Assembly (NCBI RefSeq): GCF_947623445.1 | Contig: NC_135242.1 | Coordinates: 25,544,001-25,608,000 of the forward strand | Reading direction: 5' to 3' | From: Clavelina lepadiformis | Lineage: Eukaryota > Chordata > Ascidiacea > Aplousobranchia > Clavelinidae | Length of the DNA stretch: 64,000 nt | Shown: positions 61,401 to 64,000 of the stretch, piece after piece | How positions within the stretch are numbered: the first letter of the stretch is position 1 | Layout of the letters: every line of letters begins with the position of its first letter | Program-made: the position numbers and the translations under genes | The notes under the pieces: model-generated | Databases searched by the model: none | What the model was told of the DNA's origin: nothing | What the model saw: the letters and a program-made list of their open reading frames with translations, nothing else

Positions 61401-64000
61401 GTGTAATAATGACGTATTGTGATGTAATTAGGTGTTTGGTTTGTGGGATTCTGAGCATGGAGCACACGAAGCTGTTGAAGGAAGAAATGACGGTGAGATG
61501 GTTCTCTTTTAACCTTCTGCTCTATAGTTGGTCGATGAATTGAAGCAGATGCTGGCATGTTGTCTGTTGAACTTGCATTTTTTACTCAGAACCTTCAACT
61601 TCACGATCTGCAGATGACCTCGTCGAAATAAACCAAAGGAACCAAACAGGGAACGCACCTGGCAGAGAATCGGAGAAGAAAAAAAAGGCATCTTTCATCA
61701 AAAGGTGATCTAAAGCTTATTACAGCTTCTAACCAGGCTTAAGGCTTTTATTACGTTACACTGCTTTATGGTTCAGTTGGTGTTTGCGTCTTTGTGTAGT
61801 TTTGTTCACAGCAAACATATAATTTTCTCAATTAAATGGGTCATTATTGTGCTTACTAGGTCGTTGGCAACTATGAGAAAGGACTTACGGGTTAAAATTA
61901 ATGTCTCTTATTTCGCAAATAATAAAATCTCTGTGAAATTATTTGATGCTGCTCAGAGGTAGTGAGCATGACCTTAATGTCGTTGATGTTGTAGCCACAC
62001 AGCATGCACACATCCATCCCATTTGTGATGTAATAATAGAGGTGGTTCATTATAGTGCTGAAGAGCAAGCGATCCTGGCATCATGCATGTTCCACAGAGA
62101 CATCCTAGCAATTAATCTTGGTCGTCAACTAAATTTATTTGACAGATGTCAGCATTACGCCAAGCAGCCTTATGTCCTCTATCGGAATCTTATCAATCAG
62201 GAATTCACCTCCGTCACAGATGTCTATGTTTACATGTTCCTCTGTGATGTCATCAATTTTATCATCATAATATTCGGATATTCTGCGTTCGGGGTAAGTT
62301 GATGCTTGTGACGTTTAAGAAATTGCTTTTGTGACATCAGTGAAATATTATTCTTGCCGCGCTGCCCTTCCTCAGACCTCAATGTGGTCATTTGGCTCCT
62401 GGCAAGTTCCCAAGCCGTCACAGATTGCTTTATCCACTAATGTTTGGTTGAAAGTGAATAATTATCACAACACCATGTGCGATGTTTGCGAGGAAATGTG
62501 ATGAAGGCAAATGCATTTAAGGCTCAACGTAGATTAAAAGTTATTGACTCTGTTCGAGGTTGAACAAAAATAGGCTCTGGGCTGAGTTCTTGGGAGGTTG
62601 TCTCGCACCTCACAATGTTCGAAGACATCCTGGTCCAAGTGTTTATCAACGTATATTTTCCAGCCTTACGTGAGCCAGAGCACGGATGTTGTTTCCACCA
62701 TCCAGTCCAACAACGTGCCCACCGCCTTCCTTGTCATGCTCCTGATCCAGTTCTGTATGATGGTCATAGACCGGGGATTGTATTTGAAGAAAAATCTTGT
62801 TGGAAAGTTGATCTTCCAGATTCTGCTTGTGGTTGGCGTCCACGTCTGGTTGTTCTTTATTTTGCCGTCAATCAATAAAACGTGCGTTCCACCTCTCTTA
62901 ATGGTCATCAGGTTCTTGATAGATTCATCTCATTGCGTTGTCATTTCAGGCCCTTCTACGAGAACCACGTTGCTCAAACCTGGTATTTCTTCAAAGCTCT
63001 CTACTTCCTGTTATCTGCTTACCAAATCCGAGCTGGTTACCCAAAACGAGTTTCAGGAAATTTCCTCACAAAATCGTTCGGAACTTCTAACTTGTTTCTC
63101 TTCAAAGGGTGAGTGCTTCAACTTGTTTCTATTGGCTGTCTACTTGCACCAATGAACGACGTTGACTTCCATCCAGTGATACTGGCATGATTTTTTGCAC
63201 AGGTATCGCGCCATTCCATTCTTAGCGGAGATCACGGCGATCATGGATTGGATGTTCACCGCAACCTCGATGGGGATCGGAGAATGGATGAAGATGTGGT
63301 CCATCCACGCCGAGGTCTTCGAACTTAAATGCTGGAGGGTTTTTGAAACCGTGAGTTCAACAAAGTGATTAGGAGGTGACTGGACACAGCGTTGCATTCT
63401 TTTTGCTTCTATGGTCAGGAGTACCCTTCACCACGCGGCGAGGCAAAGTCAAAACTGTTCAAGGGTCTGGTTGGGGGATTTCTCGTTTTCATTCTTTTCG
63501 CCATCATCTGGTTTCCACTTCTCTTCATGAATATCGCCCTCACCATCGGGGGAATACCCAACAATCCGACCCAGGTTGATGTCAAAATAACTCTCGGAAC
63601 GTACGAGGTAATTACATCCACTAGGTGTCCTCCGTTTCTATTCTATACTAAATCTCTCATTTTCTGCAGCCATTGTTTCAAGTTGTTGCTGATGCCGACA
63701 ATATCACCTTGTGGACACCGGCGCAGTACGCAGCATTTTCACAGCAGTTCGCCCATGACCAGGTACCCGGACAACATGCCATGAATGGGGTCACCAGTTG
63801 TGCTAACTACGACTTGTTTGTCTGCTCAGGAGGCCGCTCTCTTCTTGCAAGGATTCTCGAACAAACAAGTTGTTGACGTCAGCATTGACGGCCAATCAAA
63901 GACGATTTGGATAATTAGCCCCCCTCAGAGGGACCAGCTCCAATCCAAACTCTGCTCGAATCAAACAAAATCCGTTCGATTGCTATTTGAATGGACCATA
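47142..64000 (+). CDS. PIEZO1: Piezo mechanosensitive cation channel (5' part, cut by window end)
   Basis: Piezo proteins are very large trimeric plasma-membrane channels opened by membrane tension. Forty-eight coding exons join in frame to give about 2,127 residues before the sequence stops at 64000; the inner pore helix and C-terminal domain lie beyond. Family hallmarks include TYHSWLTFVLLMWSCVLW, SCVKEFLSKYWIFV, CAKYFINYFFYKFGVE, PRPSRKFWNFAI, FQFEFFPWN, TDVYVYMFLCDVINFIIIIF, PTAFLVMLLIQFCMMVIDR, SAYQIRAGYPKRVSGNFLTK and LFAIIWFPLLFMNIAL, then the extracellular cap with ISPPQRDQL. Invertebrate chordates may carry one Piezo, so the PIEZO1/PIEZO2 distinction is not implied. The start ATG at 47142 begins a short hydrophobic exon fitting the first blade helix. 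Exon blocks are listed separately. Confidence 0.95.
49731..54343 (+). other. PIEZO1: Piezo exons 10-19
   Basis: Exons: 49731-49811, 52056-52167, 52484-52596, 52661-52807, 52878-53009, 53084-53159, 53572-53756, 53828-53976, 54037-54172 and 54220-54343. Exons 10-12 are hydrophilic linker. Exons 13-18 match the vertebrate segment with YHSWLTFVLL, DYPCLHLGA and FPNYWRSLTNF. For exon 19 an alternative donor at 54325 is also in phase and would shorten the protein by six residues. A small exon hidden in the 2.2-kb intron after exon 10 cannot be excluded. Confidence 0.8.
49812..52055. other. Piezo intron 10, no gene seen
   Basis: This 2.2-kb intron contains AT-rich relics with local TATTATA repeats near 50836-50865 and ORFs up to 74 codons. 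No recognisable element or exon was found. Confidence 0.5.
54344..56373. other. Piezo intron 19, no gene seen
   Basis: This is a 2.0-kb AT-rich intron. A candidate exon-like stretch at about 56090-56114 is flanked by an acceptor and a donor, but it puts a stop in the phase required and was not used. Confidence 0.5.
56374..58810 (+). other. PIEZO1: Piezo exons 20-29
   Basis: Exons: 56374-56531, 56703-56879, 56963-57067, 57162-57362, 57456-57571, 57635-57723, 57786-57899, 57967-58338, 58401-58544 and 58654-58810. They cover the proximal blade, including CAKYFINYFFYKFGVE, PDYFLVKDSTTS and the LIQRRIFTSYYFLHV helix. Exon 27 (372 bp) is the longest coding exon of the gene in this window. Confidence 0.85.
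58862..59357. mobile_element. hAT-type MITE in Piezo intron 29, 496 bp
   Basis: The ends CAGGGGTGGCC and GGCCACCCCTG are perfect inverted repeats, and the flanks carry identical 8-bp duplications CCTTATCA (58854-58861 and 59358-59365). Subterminal GAGCCGCAT words occur at both ends. It lies between exon 29 (ends 58810) and exon 30 (starts 59402), leaving only 44 bp between its right end and the exon. The clean target duplication suggests a younger insertion than others here. Confidence 0.92.
59402..60863 (+). other. PIEZO1: Piezo exons 30-37 (beam, linker and clasp region)
   Basis: Exons: 59402-59491, 59664-59734, 59794-59888, 59963-60038, 60099-60344, 60401-60561, 60628-60704 and 60771-60863. 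Exon 30 encodes a charged helix (EEVNERKRLEEESI) that corresponds to the long beam. Exons 32-34 encode a hydrophilic cytoplasmic linker with a tandem repeat. Exon 35 resembles the clasp helix region of vertebrate Piezo. Confidence 0.85.
60146..60325 (+). repeat. 18-bp coding tandem repeat in Piezo exon 34
   Basis: Ten contiguous 18-bp units encode Glu-Gln-Ser-His-Asp-Gly with small variants (the last residue is Asp in units 1 and 3 and Glu in unit 10; Asp becomes Tyr in unit 5). The array is entirely in frame within exon 34 and adds about 60 acidic, His-rich residues (roughly 1396-1455). The near identity of units 6-9 points to recent expansion. Confidence 0.95.
60930..64000 (+). other. PIEZO1: Piezo exons 38-48 (proximal blade, anchor, outer helix, cap)
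   Basis: Exons: 60930-61104, 61181-61369, 61432-61492, 61590-61704, 62146-62293, 62664-62881, 62950-63108, 63203-63350, 63419-63607, 63670-63762 and 63830 to the window edge. Exons 40-41 form a basic cytoplasmic linker. Exon 46 carries the outer pore helix (LFAIIWFPLLFMNI), and exons 47-48 the start of the extracellular cap. The last exon runs open to the edge. Confidence 0.88.

Overview
The window is eukaryotic nuclear DNA from an animal, most likely a solitary ascidian (Ciona-like tunicate). The reasons are AT-rich sequence, many short GT-AG introns, single invertebrate-chordate versions of animal genes (IRAK, Piezo, HAPSTR1, SCYL2, ALG3), dense decayed hAT-type transposons, and splice-acceptor-like sequences directly upstream of several start codons, as expected where spliced-leader trans-splicing occurs. 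The species is an inference. There are no bacterial operons, CRISPR arrays or recognisable tRNA/rRNA genes.

Layout. 0.1-8.6 kb: two direct tandem copies of a Rab7 gene on the minus strand (coding 947-1960 and 7274-8287), separated by about 4 kb of unique DNA. 8.6-14.6 kb: intergenic, with transposon relics including a clean 342-bp hAT-type MITE. 14.7-16.9 kb (+): dihydrolipoamide dehydrogenase (DLD). 17.2-23.5 kb (-): an IRAK1-like death-domain kinase. It converges on DLD, shares a bidirectional poly(A) motif with it, and carries an 850-bp, 33-bp-unit minisatellite in the intron that splits its catalytic loop. 22-29 kb: a cluster of hAT-type insertions, a LINE remnant, and a possible small secreted protein ORF. 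32.3-33.0 kb (+): HAPSTR1/C16orf72 in one coding exon. 34.1-37.1 kb (+): ALG3. 39.7-44.7 kb (+): the pseudokinase SCYL2. 47.1-64.0 kb (+): the first 48 recognised coding exons of a Piezo channel, cut off by the window end inside the cap domain.

The neighbours do not form one pathway. They are housekeeping or membrane-traffic genes (Rab7 in late endosomes, SCYL2 in clathrin traffic, ALG3 in N-glycosylation, DLD in mitochondria, HAPSTR1 in stress response) beside an innate immune kinase and a mechanosensitive channel. I built the exon models by hand from reading frame, splice consensus and family resemblance. Boundaries should be right to within a few bases unless flagged. Untranslated exons are not resolved.

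The points most worth a second look are: the two Rab7 copies, whose only protein differences sit in or next to switch I; the IRAK minisatellite, which runs up to the 3' splice site and has an 11-unit higher-order repeat; an in-frame (Glu-Gln-Ser-His-Asp-Gly)10 repeat in Piezo; a hAT insertion near the IRAK start with an apparent empty site in an inverted duplicate 5 kb away; and a signal-peptide-like cysteine-rich ORF inside a nested MITE.
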